Below are positions 33,528 to 44,039 of a stretch of 64,000 nucleotides of DNA, piece after piece. The notes below the pieces were generated by a model. The model was not told where the DNA came from. It saw nothing but the letters and a program-made list of their open reading frames with translations, and made no database searches. The translations under genes were made by a program, and so were the position numbers. The stretch's first letter is position 1. Each line of letters starts with the position of its first letter. Source of the DNA: Cyprinodon diabolis (Eukaryota; Chordata; Actinopteri; Cyprinodontiformes; Cyprinodontidae); assembly GCA_030533445.1 (NCBI GenBank), contig CM060078.1:20608591-20672590 (forward strand). The letters are read 5' to 3'.

Positions 33528-34150
33528 TGTTATGATCTTGGCACTGATCTGGTCTGATTTCTCATTTCATTCACCTACTTATCCAGTTCTCATTACCACT
33601 TATCTGATCCACCTGCTCCAGCTTCTATTCAACCAGCCTCAATACCAGCCATCAGTGCCAGATTGTTTGAGCCTTTGGTGAGAGATCTTTAGCATTCCGG
33701 ATTACTTCTGATTGCCTGATCCTGACCTGTTGTGCCTCTAGACCTCTCAGGCTGCCTGTCCCCATTCTGATCTGTTTGCTAGACCTGTCTTCAGATTCCT
33801 GCTGGATTTCTGCCTGTATATGAACCAAACCTGAAACCATTTCCCGACATCATTCTGGATTTCCCTTCAGCGCTCTGATCTCTTGGCTCTGACTCCTGAG
33901 CTCGTCTTCGACACCGGTTTTGGCTTTGCCCTGTGGATTATCCTGCCTTACTTTGTTTGCTCAGTTCTGATCTCCTACCTGTCCTCAGACCTTTGTGACA
34001 TCGGAGTCCAGGACTCTTTGGGCAGCATCTGCTGCCTCTTCTTGGCACCCAACTGGCTGGAACCAACCTCCCCCTCTGGGCTCGGACTAAACTATAAGAC
34101 CAGATGCCTTATTCGCCGATGCTGTGCACTACAGTTTCATTTCTAAAACA
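33528..34150 (+). mobile_element. LTR-like repeat, family L, plus copy
   Basis: Begins TGTTATGATCTTGGCACTGA and aligns by eye with the minus-strand copy at 9750-10448 over most of its length. Shared blocks in order are 'tcatcagtg'-like, 'cacctgctc', 'ctgacctgtt', 'gatcctgccttactttg', 'gcatctg' and 'gactaaactat'. The CT-rich composition and TGTTATGATC start fit a fish Ty3/Gypsy LTR. No gag-pol flanks it, and I see no matching 5-bp duplication. A 87-residue frame inside is an artefact of the composition. Confidence 0.62.
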
Positions 34151-34944
34151 TTTTTTTAGAAATCTGTCTGCCTTGAATGCTGGATCTAATCGTTTTAGGC
34201 TTGAGGTTCATGTATTACTCAAAAGGAGGTGTATCAAAAGCAGCACACATACCACCATTAAGTAACAAGACTTAGAATGAACAAATTGTGCTTAGACATG
34301 TGTACGATTTGATTTTAGGTACCAACATATTAGCAAAGAAACGAAATAGCTTGTTAGGTGCTAAGGTCAACAATTTGCTCTCTCTCAAAAAGAACACAAG
34401 ACATGGGTTTACACTTGGGAATAATGACAAAACACTGGAGAAAAGCAATAGGAAATTAAAGTTAGAAGTCAAAAACCACATATGAAGAAAGTCTATTTAC
34501 AAGAGCCAAAATTAAATAACTAAAGAAGTTGTGGTGAAAACACTGACGTTCTATAATTCCAACAGGGATGACAAATAATGGGTGAAACCACAATGTGACA
34601 TTTAAATGGCGAAATACCGCAAAAATGCGTTTCCACTGTGAGCTTAATATCATTACATATTTCAGTGTTACACTTTTCTTTCACTTTAGAGAAAAGGCTT
34701 CAATGTTTTAACAGACATCATTTCAAGAAACATCTGCATTTCCATTGTTGGGTCGTTATAAAGAAATGTAATTCCTTGTCAGGAAGATCTGCATATTCAC
34801 CTGCCCCATGTTTTAGAATACAGCCTATATCAAACTTAAGAAATTTTATTTTATTTTCATTCCAAAGCAACTTCGGGTTTTAATTTGATGTGTGTTTATG
34901 TGTCACTGAAGACTTAACAAGTTAAAAACAGTATTTAAATACAC
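34151..34944. other. AT-rich unique DNA
   Basis: No gene or repeat recognised. The three overlapping frames are all low-complexity. Confidence 0.3.
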
Positions 34945-34948
34945 TTAA

Positions 34949-35170
34949 AGGTATATTGGAGGATGTTCTTTTTCAGGGTGGATTATCAAAATAAAGTGCT
35001 TGTCCCCATTTTCACTTACCTGTGGTGAGTCCAACATATTGGAAAAATTGCAAACCTTCTTTTAGAAAGTAAGCTTGTGTGAGTGATGCAAACAGCAAGT
35101 TTTAAACAGAGCGTGCATGAGGAGCAATGGGCTTGTGCATGCCCTCACGGACGTCTAATAGACGCACAGT
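34949..35170. mobile_element. TTAA MITE family T, copy 2 (3' truncated)
   Basis: TTAA at 34945-34948, then AGGTATATTGGAGGATGTTC. It shares 'caacatattggaaaaattgc', 'cttcttttagaaagtaagct', 'gatgcaaacagc', 'aaacagagcgtgcatgagga' and 'gggcttgtgcatg' with the copy at 61482. It ends soon after 'gacgtctaatagacgc' without the right terminus. Confidence 0.72.
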
Positions 35171-35925
35171 TGATTTTCATTGATTAACAGGCTTTTGATG
35201 AACTGCAATCAGAATCAGCTGTGATGAAGCAGGAAAACCTCTAAAACCTGCAGGGCAGCGGCACTCAAGGACTGACTTTGCACACACCTAAGTTAAAGTG
35301 AGATGTTTTAAGCACCATACAAGATTTTATATTCTAAACCAGCTTTAAACTCCATAACTAATTTCCTGATGTGTCTGCTGTGTTTCTTTGCTAGGTTTCT
35401 CTGAGGTCTAACAGATCAGCTGAATTTATACTAAGAAATCCCAGAGTGGATTTTTATTTTTTAAGGGGTTCGAAGAAAAGAATATAATTAAAACACTAAG
35501 AAATGCTAAAAGCTTGAGTGAATACTTTCACAAGCAACAGTACATCTTTTTTAATTACTTCAATTGTTTATGATTAATAACAATTTAATAACCTTTGTGT
35601 CACTGCAATGCACATTTATGTGTTTTCATATTTTGTTTCTTAAATTGTGTTGCTAATGAAATGTGCAATATACATAATTTTGCCGGGTTTTTTTTTTTGG
35701 TTGGGATTTCTAATAAAATAAAAAATAAAAAGTCAACTAGGTTACATAGTAATGAAATACAAGAACAAACATAAAACTCTGCATAGTCCAACCCTCTGCA
35801 GATCATATGCAATAATGCCCAACAAAAACAACACTGTCAGGAAAAATGAGTAAAGATTGATTAAATCAGGGAAAAAGAGAGGAACCATGTCATTATATTT
35901 CTACATGGAAAAGAAAGCCAGGGGC
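35171..35925. other. AT-rich unique DNA
   Basis: Nothing recognised beyond short A/T runs. Confidence 0.3.
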
Positions 35926-35929
35926 TTAA

Positions 35930-36850
35930 AGGAATAGTACACCCAAAACATGATTAGCCTTCATTTTCTACTCACCCCTGAACAACACTCTGGAGTACTT
36001 TTTTGATATCTGAAATGCATCTGGAGATCTGGGAGGCTTCTTACTGTCTGCTGACATTCAAATAATGGAGGTCTATGGTGCCCAAGGCAGAAAGGTCCAT
36101 AAAAGTCCACAAAAAACGTGTCAATATTCCTCCATACTGCTCGTCCAATGTATTCCAAGTGTCCTGAGTGGGTAGGGTCCATAATTTACTCAAAACGAAG
36201 TCATTTAGAATGTTTTTAGAGCATAAACAGTAGTGTATAGGATTTCCTAAAAGCGCGCCCCTGCGAGTTCACGAGCCTACGGAAACCACGGCAGACCAAA
36301 CCAGATGAAAGTGCGCATTCAGCTCGGCAAAGAACTAATGCTCTTCCTCAACACTGAAGTCCTCAGACATTTTTCTTTCTTTGTTTCGTTCTTTGCACAG
36401 GTAAACAGCAAATTTCTTCTTATACGCTTGCATTATCAAGAGCAGACGCTGAATGCGCACTTTCATCTGGCGTGGTCTGCCGCAGTTTCCGTAGGCTCGT
36501 GAACTCGCAGGCGCGCGCTTTTAGGAAATCCTATACACTACTGTTTATGCTCTAAAAACATTCTAAATGACTTTGTTTCGAGTAAATTATGGACGCTACC
36601 AACTCAGGACACTTGGAATACATTGGACGAGCAGTATGGAGGAATATTATTAAAAATAATTTTTTGTGGACTTTTATGGACCTTTCTGCCTTGGGCACCA
36701 TAGACCTCCATTATTTGAATGTCAGCAGACAGCAAGAAGCCTCCCAGATCTCCAGATGCATTTGAGATATCAAAAAAGTACTCCAGAGTGTTGTTCAGCA
36801 TGGGGTGAGTAGAAAATGAAGGGTAATCATGTTTTGGGTGTACTATTCCT
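35930..36850. mobile_element. 921-bp foldback MITE with ~400-bp inverted arms and TTAA target sites
   Basis: Left terminus AGGAATAGTACACCCAAAAC and right terminus its mirror, flanked by TTAA at 35926-35929 and 36851-36854. The arms, about 35930-36323 and 36448-36850, remain inverted copies nearly end to end, with scattered substitutions and small indels. The central spacer of about 124 bp encodes nothing recognisable. The ends resemble the common fish TTAA-target MITEs that start AGGGATAGTTCACCC, which have been linked to Kolobok- or piggyBac-type elements. The several frames within it are non-coding. Confidence 0.88.
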
Positions 36851-36854
36851 TTAA

Positions 36855-37429
36855 ATCAAAAAAAGGGGTAAAATAACCTTCGGGGGTTTCTGAAACATCT
36901 ATCATCGCAGCAAAAGCATCGCCAAAAAACTCTCCCACATAAAAGAAAACCGCCAACAGCTGGGGCGCAGAAACCAGTCTGTGTCAGTCTGATGAGTGGG
37001 GGAGCACATCACACAGACTGTTGGATAGAAAAAGGGTTTGGGAGAGAAACATTGACTGGCAAGGGGTAACAACTGCCCTGACATGCTGTCATGCAGAGGG
37101 GCCAGTCAGACAAACAGGGTGTGTCAGGCGGCGCAGTGCTCTATTTTTAAAATGACAAAAGATGGCACAAATGTGGAAGGTTTAAATAAACTCATTTATA
37201 GTTAATGAATTGAGCATGTAAAGTATGGGTAAATAGCATTAATTTAAAGTTTATTTGAAACCTTATTTCAAACCGTTTCTAAAGTCTAATAATATAACAG
37301 AAAAGGTAAGCCACACCTCCTGTATCAAAGGCAAATTTGTTTCTTGCTCTCACCTCTCATTGGCTTTGAGTACACATTGCGAAGTTGATTGTAAACAAGA
37401 ATAGAAGACTATTGCTTACAATAATGTAA
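36855..37429. other. unique DNA
   Basis: Nothing recognised. The segment 36890-37140 is somewhat less AT-rich. Confidence 0.3.
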
Positions 37430-38480
37430 CTAGAATAGTGTTGAATATTGTGGATATTTGTTGTAATTTCTCTTACCAAACCCAGGCATTAACTCAAGAT
37501 ATCACTTAATTGAATCTTGTCTGACAACATAAAGTGGGCATAAAAAACATGAAATTGTGCCTCAATCTATATTGACTCCAGAAAAGATGAAAAACATGTT
37601 TTCAAATCAGTACTTATAGGGTTACAAAGCCATTTCTACAGTGGAGGGACTTCAATAAACCAGGCTGAGAGTCACTAACGACAAATGGGTAAAAATCCTT
37701 GATAGAGCTTCTTGGGAGTGGTCGGCATACAAAATTACTCATCAGCACTTTATCTAGCAGGTCATAAAGAACCCAAAACAACATCTGAAACACCACAAAC
37801 CTCATTTGCATCAGTTAATGTCAATGTTCATGGATCAACAAAGAGAAGGGATTGGGGGGAAAATCCAAAGCCATTGCTGACCACAAACATCTCAAAGACA
37901 TGTCTGACATGTAACAAAACACATCTGGAAAAGCACCAAGATTAATGAAAAAAATTTTTTAGACCAGAAATAGAAAAGTGGAAATGGAAAAGTTTGGAGG
38001 TTGCATGTCCTTTTTTAAACATGCGACTTGAAACTACTACAGCATTCTAGAAAAAAAACATTTAACTGTAAAAACCGGGTGGTGGCAGTGTGATGCTGTG
38101 GGTCTGCTTTCAAGAGATGGAGAACTTCCCACAATCAGTGGAACAATGATTTCCACTGTATGGAAGAAAATCCCAAGAATGAAAATCTGATTCTGACTTT
38201 AAATTCAAGCTATTGCAATGATGGCGATATGATTTTGGCACCATAGTCTGCGGTAGCTGAATTTATTTTTTGTCATATTTTCAACACAACTTAATTTCTC
38301 ACAAACTGAAGTTTAATATTGTCTCAGAATGGAGCTTAAATCAATGATATGGAGCACAATGACAAGGTCAACTCTAAATGAAAGAAAAAAAAAACATACA
38401 AACAGGCCAACACTAAGTGGCCTAGTCAAAGTCTAGCCCTAAGTCCAACGGAGAAGCAGGGCCATAATTAGTCTTTTCAA
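37430..38480 (+). pseudogene. dead Tc1-like transposase and surrounding Tc1/mariner relic
   Basis: The sequence follows the Tc1-like transposase coding region in order. Near 37620 is the start of the helix-turn-helix region ('ggttacaaagccatttct'). Near 37711 a broken 'PRSGRPTK' linker appears as LGSGRHTK. At 38081-38107 lies the diagnostic GGSVMLWVC (GGSVMVWGC in active relatives). Near 38420 the bases 'gtggcctagtcaaagtct' correspond to the WPSQSPDLN region. Multiple frameshifts, stops and small insertions make it inactive. Tc1 transposases are DDE cut-and-paste enzymes of about 340 residues; this relic covers most of that length. Terminal repeats were not located. Confidence 0.85.
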
Positions 38481-40304
38481 ATGGAGAGACAAAAACTGCA
38501 GTGTGGCTACTTAAAACAATAATGCAAACACATGATGGTAGTTTCTATGGTAAAATATGGCACAACCTACAAGCACATTACTTTGTCACAACATCACACA
38601 TCCATTCAGTATCTATTCTTGTTTTCTTTCTATTATATTTCACTTTAGTTGCTTATCTAAAATGTGTGATAGAAAATAAAATTGGGTTAAATCAAAGAGA
38701 GTGAAAAGAAAGTGGAATTATAAAAGAGGGAACAGAAGAGGTAGAAAAGATGATAAAGTTAAGTCAGGCAAAACCACAGTCAACACATTGATGGAAAAAT
38801 CAGATAAACCTCTCAGCCGACATCTTATCCATCACAGGCAGGAGACCGCAAGGCGTGTGTGTGTGTGTAAAGAGGTGTGTGGGTGTGTGCATGTGTTAGT
38901 GTCAAAGAAAAAGGTGAGATGTGATCTGCTAAAAGTTATGTGATGCTTTGAAATAAATCCAAACTGAGCATAGACAGCCTCGGGCCCTAAACTAGGCACG
39001 GTTTCTATCTCAGAGAGTATTTTTCAGCAGGTCTGGGAATCTGATCTTGAAAATTCAGAGTACTTATCCGTAGCAGCCAGCATCTTTGCATTTGTTTCCT
39101 CTCCACTTGAGTGTGAGTCATTTTGCTGAGGTCCCTCTTCAGAACAGGAAGGAATGATTAAAAAAGATGGACTCTTGGAAAGATTTCACATCTGGAAACA
39201 GGTATAAGGCCAAGGATAGGTCTGCTTTCTTCTTCCACTGCTTTCTCTCACATCCTGAAGATTATTTTTTTAACATCTTGCCATAAGCACTTAATCTCCC
39301 ATCATATCTTTAGCATTACTTAGTACACAGAATAAGAAAAAAAAATCCTTCTCCTCCGATACCTTCAGAATCCTCTCTACAACTCCAGTAATCAATCAGC
39401 CTTACACAGCAAACACAATTTTTCATCCAGGGCTTTGGGTTTTAGCTAAAAATATATGGCTTTAATTCATCTCAGCTGGAAGCCGGTCTTTTAACAGAGA
39501 TCCTTTTCTTTATACAATATTCTCATAACCTTTAAAAGGCAACACATGAAACTCATTTACCTTAGTATAGCAGTTAAATAATTAACTAGGTAGTTATTTT
39601 TCTGGGTTGGGTGAGACCAAGAAACCAAAGTTGGTTAAAAACAACAACAACAAAAAAAACAATAGGCCTTGTCTATACTAATGTGAATATTTGCAAAAGT
39701 GAGATTTACTGCTGCATTTGGTCAACAAGACAGCTCTGGGTCCATTTACCTCTGTGCCATTTCATACTACCTTTCTTTAACCTTCATGTACGTTATGATC
39801 CTTTGCTATTGTATTTTACATTACTGTGAAACACAGCAATGTTGAACCACACCAATTAAATTATGAAAATGACAAATCAGCTCATCTCTATATTTCTTTG
39901 AAGGCTGCGGTCCTATCGGTTATCATTAGCTAACATTACAAATGCATGCAAAACTATATCAATATTCTGTTAAATATGAAAATGCTAAGTTTTGCAATTG
40001 CGGCATTTCCATTAAATAACAAAAACAATGAAAATTGCATTTGAATAAATTTGTTCACGCTATAACTTTGAAAACAACATGGCAACAGAGGATGTAAACA
40101 GATGTGATATATCCATACTTCAGCCATGGCTCTAGAGGGAGCCGTCTACCTCCAACTACTTCCGGCTTCTTCTTATCTTTTTACAAGGCAGTAAGGTTCA
40201 GTCGCAAATCACTTGAGTCATTTGATTTCCAATGCAGTTTTGCTGCAAAATATAAGAATTTCGCTGCAACTGAAGTACCATCCCACTGAAGCATATTTTT
40301 GAAA
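38481..40304. other. unique DNA, no gene recognised
   Basis: Contains a GT microsatellite at 38853-38868 and interrupted GT to 38899. Otherwise no recognised features. Confidence 0.3.
38853..38899. repeat. GT microsatellite, interrupted
   Basis: GT units at 38853-38868, then 'aaagag', then more GT/GGT units. Confidence 0.75.
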
Positions 40305-40362
40305 AACCTGCTCTAAGAGATTTCAAGTATCTGGTCCAATCCCCACCGCCAGCACTGTGGGT
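40305..40362 (+). mobile_element. tRNA-derived SINE, 5' piece
   Basis: 'ctgctctaagag' and 'ctggtccaatcccc' correspond to the tRNA-like head and B box of the SINE family also present at 16252, 47531 and 59726. It is broken after 'actgtgggt' by the hAT element at 40363 and continues at 40862. The A-box region is decayed. Confidence 0.72.
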
Positions 40363-40861
40363 TAGAGTCCTGCAACGGGTCGGGTACCTGCGGGTCCCCG
40401 ACGGGTCACCTGCTAAAATGCTCTTTTACGGGTGAAAAATACATAAATAAAAATAAACGGGTCGGGGGTCGGGCAGATATTTTTTTAGTGCGGGCGGGTA
40501 GTTGGTGATTTTTTTTTTTATGCGTGTGTGTTGTTATGGACATCAGAAATGTTATATTAATCAGGCACTGTCTGGGGTCACCCTTGTTGTAGCTTAAAGC
40601 CCTGCCGGCAGTGTGGGCTTCCCTCCAAAAAGGCCACAGTCAGTGCACAGTCTGCTGCAGTTTTAATGGCGCTGTTCTGCAGCGCAGCGTACTATAGCCT
40701 ATTACTTGATGTGTTAACGGGTCGGGTTGCGGGTTAAATATCAACGGGTCGGGTTTGGATTTGAATTGAAGATATCCGCGGGTGACGGGTCGGGTTCGGT
40801 AGTCATCCTAACGGGTTCGGGCGGGTGCGGGTTGGTAAAACTCGACCCGTGCAGGACTCTA
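40363..40861. mobile_element. 499-bp hAT-type MITE with exact 8-bp target duplication
   Basis: Terminal inverted repeats TAGAGTCCTGCA and TGCAGGACTCTA, with ACGGGTCG-type sequence just inside both. The interior is full of 'acgggtcggg' repeats, giving it a composition quite unlike its flanks. The target duplication CTGTGGGT is at 40355-40362 and 40862-40869. Eight-base duplications and TAGAG-like ends fit the hAT superfamily. No transposase is encoded. It split an older SINE. Confidence 0.88.
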
Positions 40862-40996
40862 CTGTGGGTCTCTGAGCAAGACTCTTAACCCCACACTGCT
40901 CCCCGGGCGCCGCACAATGGCAGATCACTGCTCCATAAAAGGATGGGTTAAATACACAGAGTTAATTTCTACATTGTAAGAGCAATAAAGTTACAT
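40862..40996 (+). mobile_element. tRNA-derived SINE, 3' piece
   Basis: Starts with the duplicated target CTGTGGGT and continues 'ctctgagcaagactcttaac', 'cccacactgctcc', 'gcacaatggcagatcactgc', 'ggatgggttaaatacac' and an 'aataaagtta' end. Joined conceptually to 40305-40362, it is one SINE. Confidence 0.82.
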
Positions 40997-41430
40997 TTTG
41001 ATTTTCTTTTTCTTACAATTTTGGTGAATTTCTTTTTATAATTACACATTGCGCAATTTAAATGTTAATGGAAAAACACTTTTTGGATGTGATCTTGATC
41101 CCCATGACCAGTTAGTGGGAAAAAAAAGGCCACAAATCAAGCAAAAATTAACTTATCCATCGTCCTTCTATCCAGCTGTTAAACTTAAAAATTCCAAATC
41201 TTCCATTTGAATATTGTACTTAAAGTTGAGGCTGATTGCTGGTTGGTTTGAGGTCTTTAAGTGTGGTTTTGACCATTTCTTGATTTGCTGCCATCTGATT
41301 AGCAAATTTGCTGTTTATAGCATAGTAGTACGGTATCTAAACAGCTGTAAAAATTGTCTGGTGTCGGCTAAAACTTAAATGAAGAGGTTTCAAGTAGTTG
41401 GGTTCCAAGTGAAGTTATTCTTTCACTTAT
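40997..41430. other. AT-rich unique DNA
   Basis: Nothing recognised. Confidence 0.3.
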
Positions 41431-41435
41431 GGGTC

Positions 41436-42170
41436 TGTTGGGATCTGGAGTTCTGCCACCTGTCTCCAGCAGAGAGCGCTGTGGGTCTCCTGGACTGGAG
41501 CCTCCAGCACACCTGGGGATCATCAGCCCATCAGGAGACCTCCTACATAAGCAGCGGCCAGACCTGACTTCTTCGCCGGACTGTTGACCAGTTTTGGTTA
41601 GCGGAACCTGAGCCTCTGATCTCTTGAAGAATCTCTGTCTGCTCTTGAGAGTAAACGTGATTCTAACCAGCCTTTGTCTTCTCTGCTCACAGGAAAGCCT
41701 GACTGAAGCCCTTAGCTCTGGAGGAGCTAGCCAAGAAACCTGCCTGCCTGCCCTTGGAAGCCAAACCTGAAGATAATCAGTCTGGATCCTTCAGCCAACT
41801 CTCAAGGGAGAGCTAGAGCATCAAATCAAGGTCTGAACACCTCTAGCCTGAAGCTAGACGCTGCCGCTGCTGCTGTTGTGCTCTCTGCTGAATCTACTGA
41901 CTCTGGACCCAACCGGTTCCCCCTCTCCAAGGATCTGTCTGAACATCATCAAGGTATAAACCTGAATCAACATCAAACAATTCATCATCGCTGTCAAGCT
42001 AACCAAACAATCCATCTCTGCAGATACTCTGTGATTCCAGTCCTGGACCAGTACCTGAATCTGCCCTTAATTATTCTGTGTGTTCTCATCATTCAATAAA
42101 CTGTTGAACTTTTTATTAGACTCCTGTGGTGTTCTGCATGTGGGTTAAGTCACTTAGACCCATCATGACA
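41436..42170 (+). mobile_element. 735-bp solo LTR with exact 5-bp target duplication
   Basis: Starts TGTTGGGATC and ends CATCATGACA, so it has the TG...CA termini of LTRs, with inverted TGT/ACA. GGGTC is present on both sides (41431-41435 and 42171-42175). A polyadenylation signal AATAAA lies at 42095-42100, placing the RNA 3' end near 42120. No second LTR or gag-pol sequence is nearby, so it looks like the product of LTR-LTR recombination. Size and composition fit a Ty3/Gypsy-type LTR; a retrovirus-like origin is not excluded. The frames at 41379-41567 and 41878-42099 are non-coding. Confidence 0.87.
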
Positions 42171-42175
42171 GGGTC

Positions 42176-43428
42176 AGGTTTCATGCTCCAAATAAAATCT
42201 AACATTGTGTTTAAAGCTGTTTCAGGTAAGGAAACATGGTTCAGTCATAAAAAAAAAAATGGATCAGAATTTCTATTCACTATAATCATCTCAAGATGAT
42301 TGATGTAAACATTTGCACGTCAGGATGAAAAAAAAATGTTGTTTTCTTTCTCTCGGCATATTTTGGCTGCAAGTCTGACCATGCCTTATGACTGCTGTTG
42401 TAGCTCCTTCACTGCCACAGTTTCCATAGTCTTTAATTGGGACATACATAGTTATTAATAATGGATTCACAGCTGCCATTTTGCATCAGGTTTGTAATGG
42501 AATTATGATCAATGGGAACTAAAGAAGAGTTGGTTATTTTCCATCAACAAAATTCTCTACAAAGGAAAGCTGGACAATTTTCAAAGGACTGGATTACAAA
42601 TATGTTTGGAATTCCAGTCAGGATGCCACAGTTTACAGAGCTCCAAACTGTTGACACAACGCAGAACCATCATTTATCCAGCTGCATTCTGGGATTCTCC
42701 TCAGACAAGAATTGCATCCTCACGCTCCCCCTAAAGTGGAACAAAGCATACCGTCTTCTTTCATCTGTGTCTCTTTTTTTCAGTTTTAATTTCAAAATAG
42801 CAACCATATGTCCAAGAGAATCCCAGCATAAAGTGAACACCTTGGAAGAACCAAGCTATTACGTATGACTGTATAATGGCAGACAGTGCATGTAGAGATC
42901 AGATTATTAAAACGAAAAGGTTAAGAGGGGTGAAACCTCGGTGGATTTGTTTGCATGTGGCTGTTTCTGCTTGTCTAAGTTTATCCATACATTATGCTGC
43001 ACAGTCAAAATCTAAATCCTGAAGGAAGATTGATTGCTCTGTAAAGATAATCTTTCCCAGACATTTTCAACTCCCCCCCCTCCTTAAACCCCCTCCTTCT
43101 CCGTCCTAGTCCTACTGCTCCCTTTGGCATGTCCTTTTTTTACCCATGCCTACCTTCCTTATCCTTTGCTCTTTCACTAACATCATCATCCTGTCCTTTC
43201 GTTTCTAATATATTTGTCTCTCTTAGGTTCTTGCACATACTTTTTCGTTTTTTTTTGTTGACCAGTTTCTTTACTAGCTCTTGAACTTGAGGCTGTGTCT
43301 GAAGAATTGAAAGCTGGCAATATACCAAGATGTTCCCATCTGGCTTTAACTTTTATTTTAAATAGATTTTTTGACAGACAAAAGGAATGTCCTCCTCTTA
43401 CTAGAGATGTTCCGACACCATTTTTTTT
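42176..43428. other. unique DNA, no gene recognised
   Basis: A C-rich run lies at 43069-43110. The 118-residue frame at 42512-42868 has no recognisable domain. Confidence 0.3.
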
Positions 43429-44039
43429 GGCTACGTTCATACTGCAGACCTTGATGCTCAATTCCGATTTTTTTTTGCGAAATCCGATTTGTTTACGTCT
43501 CCGTTTATATTTCCAAATATATGCGACTTGTATGTGATCTCCTGTGTGAACTGCAGTCATACAACACAAGTGTCCCGCATGTGCAGTAGAGGACGCAATG
43601 ACGTCACAGGGCAGCGTGCTCTTTTTTTCCGGAAGTAAACATGGATGGTAGTGCCACCGCGGATCTAGCAGTCTTTTCCAACCATAAAAACACAATCTTT
43701 TCAATATGGTTAAACTTAAATACTGATTTCCGCATCATCAACTGCAATGGTTGTTGTTTTTCTTTCCGCTTCTGCGTAGCAAGACGCATAATAGTGACCT
43801 TTGTCGGGTATTAATGACATTCAGGTAAAAATGAATCCGACCTGGCCGTTCACACACAGGTCACATTTGAAAAGATCAGATTCGTATCGGATTCAGGACC
43901 ACATAGCCAAGTGGCCTGGGTCAGATTGGAAAAAATCAGATCTGTGTTGTTTAGACAGCCATGAAAAGATCAGATTCAGGTTGCATACAGGCAAAAAAAT
44001 TGGATTTGGGTCACTTCAGGCTGCAGTGTGAACGTAGCC
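43429..44039. mobile_element. 611-bp MITE with 19-bp terminal inverted repeats
   Basis: Left GGCTACGTTCATACTGCAG and right (from the minus strand) GGCTACGTTCACACTGCAG differ at one base. Subterminal 'gatcagattc' and 'ggattcaggacc' repeats are typical of this fish element type. Flanking TTT on both sides could be a 3-bp duplication but lies in a T run. It encodes no transposase. The interior carries 'ccggaagtaaacatggatgg' near 43629. A 172-residue minus frame (43186-43704) starts inside the element and runs out into unrelated flank, so it is not a gene. Confidence 0.8.

Noticed and set aside
33883..34146. 87-residue open frame of membrane-protein appearance
   Set aside because: Lies inside an LTR-like repeat whose other copy does not keep the frame.
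42512..42868. 118-residue open frame
   Set aside because: No recognisable domain or context and no splice signals; treated as chance.
43186..43704. 172-residue minus-strand open frame
   Set aside because: It begins inside the MITE at 43429-44039 and runs through its left end into unrelated flank; composition is low-complexity and basic, with no domain.
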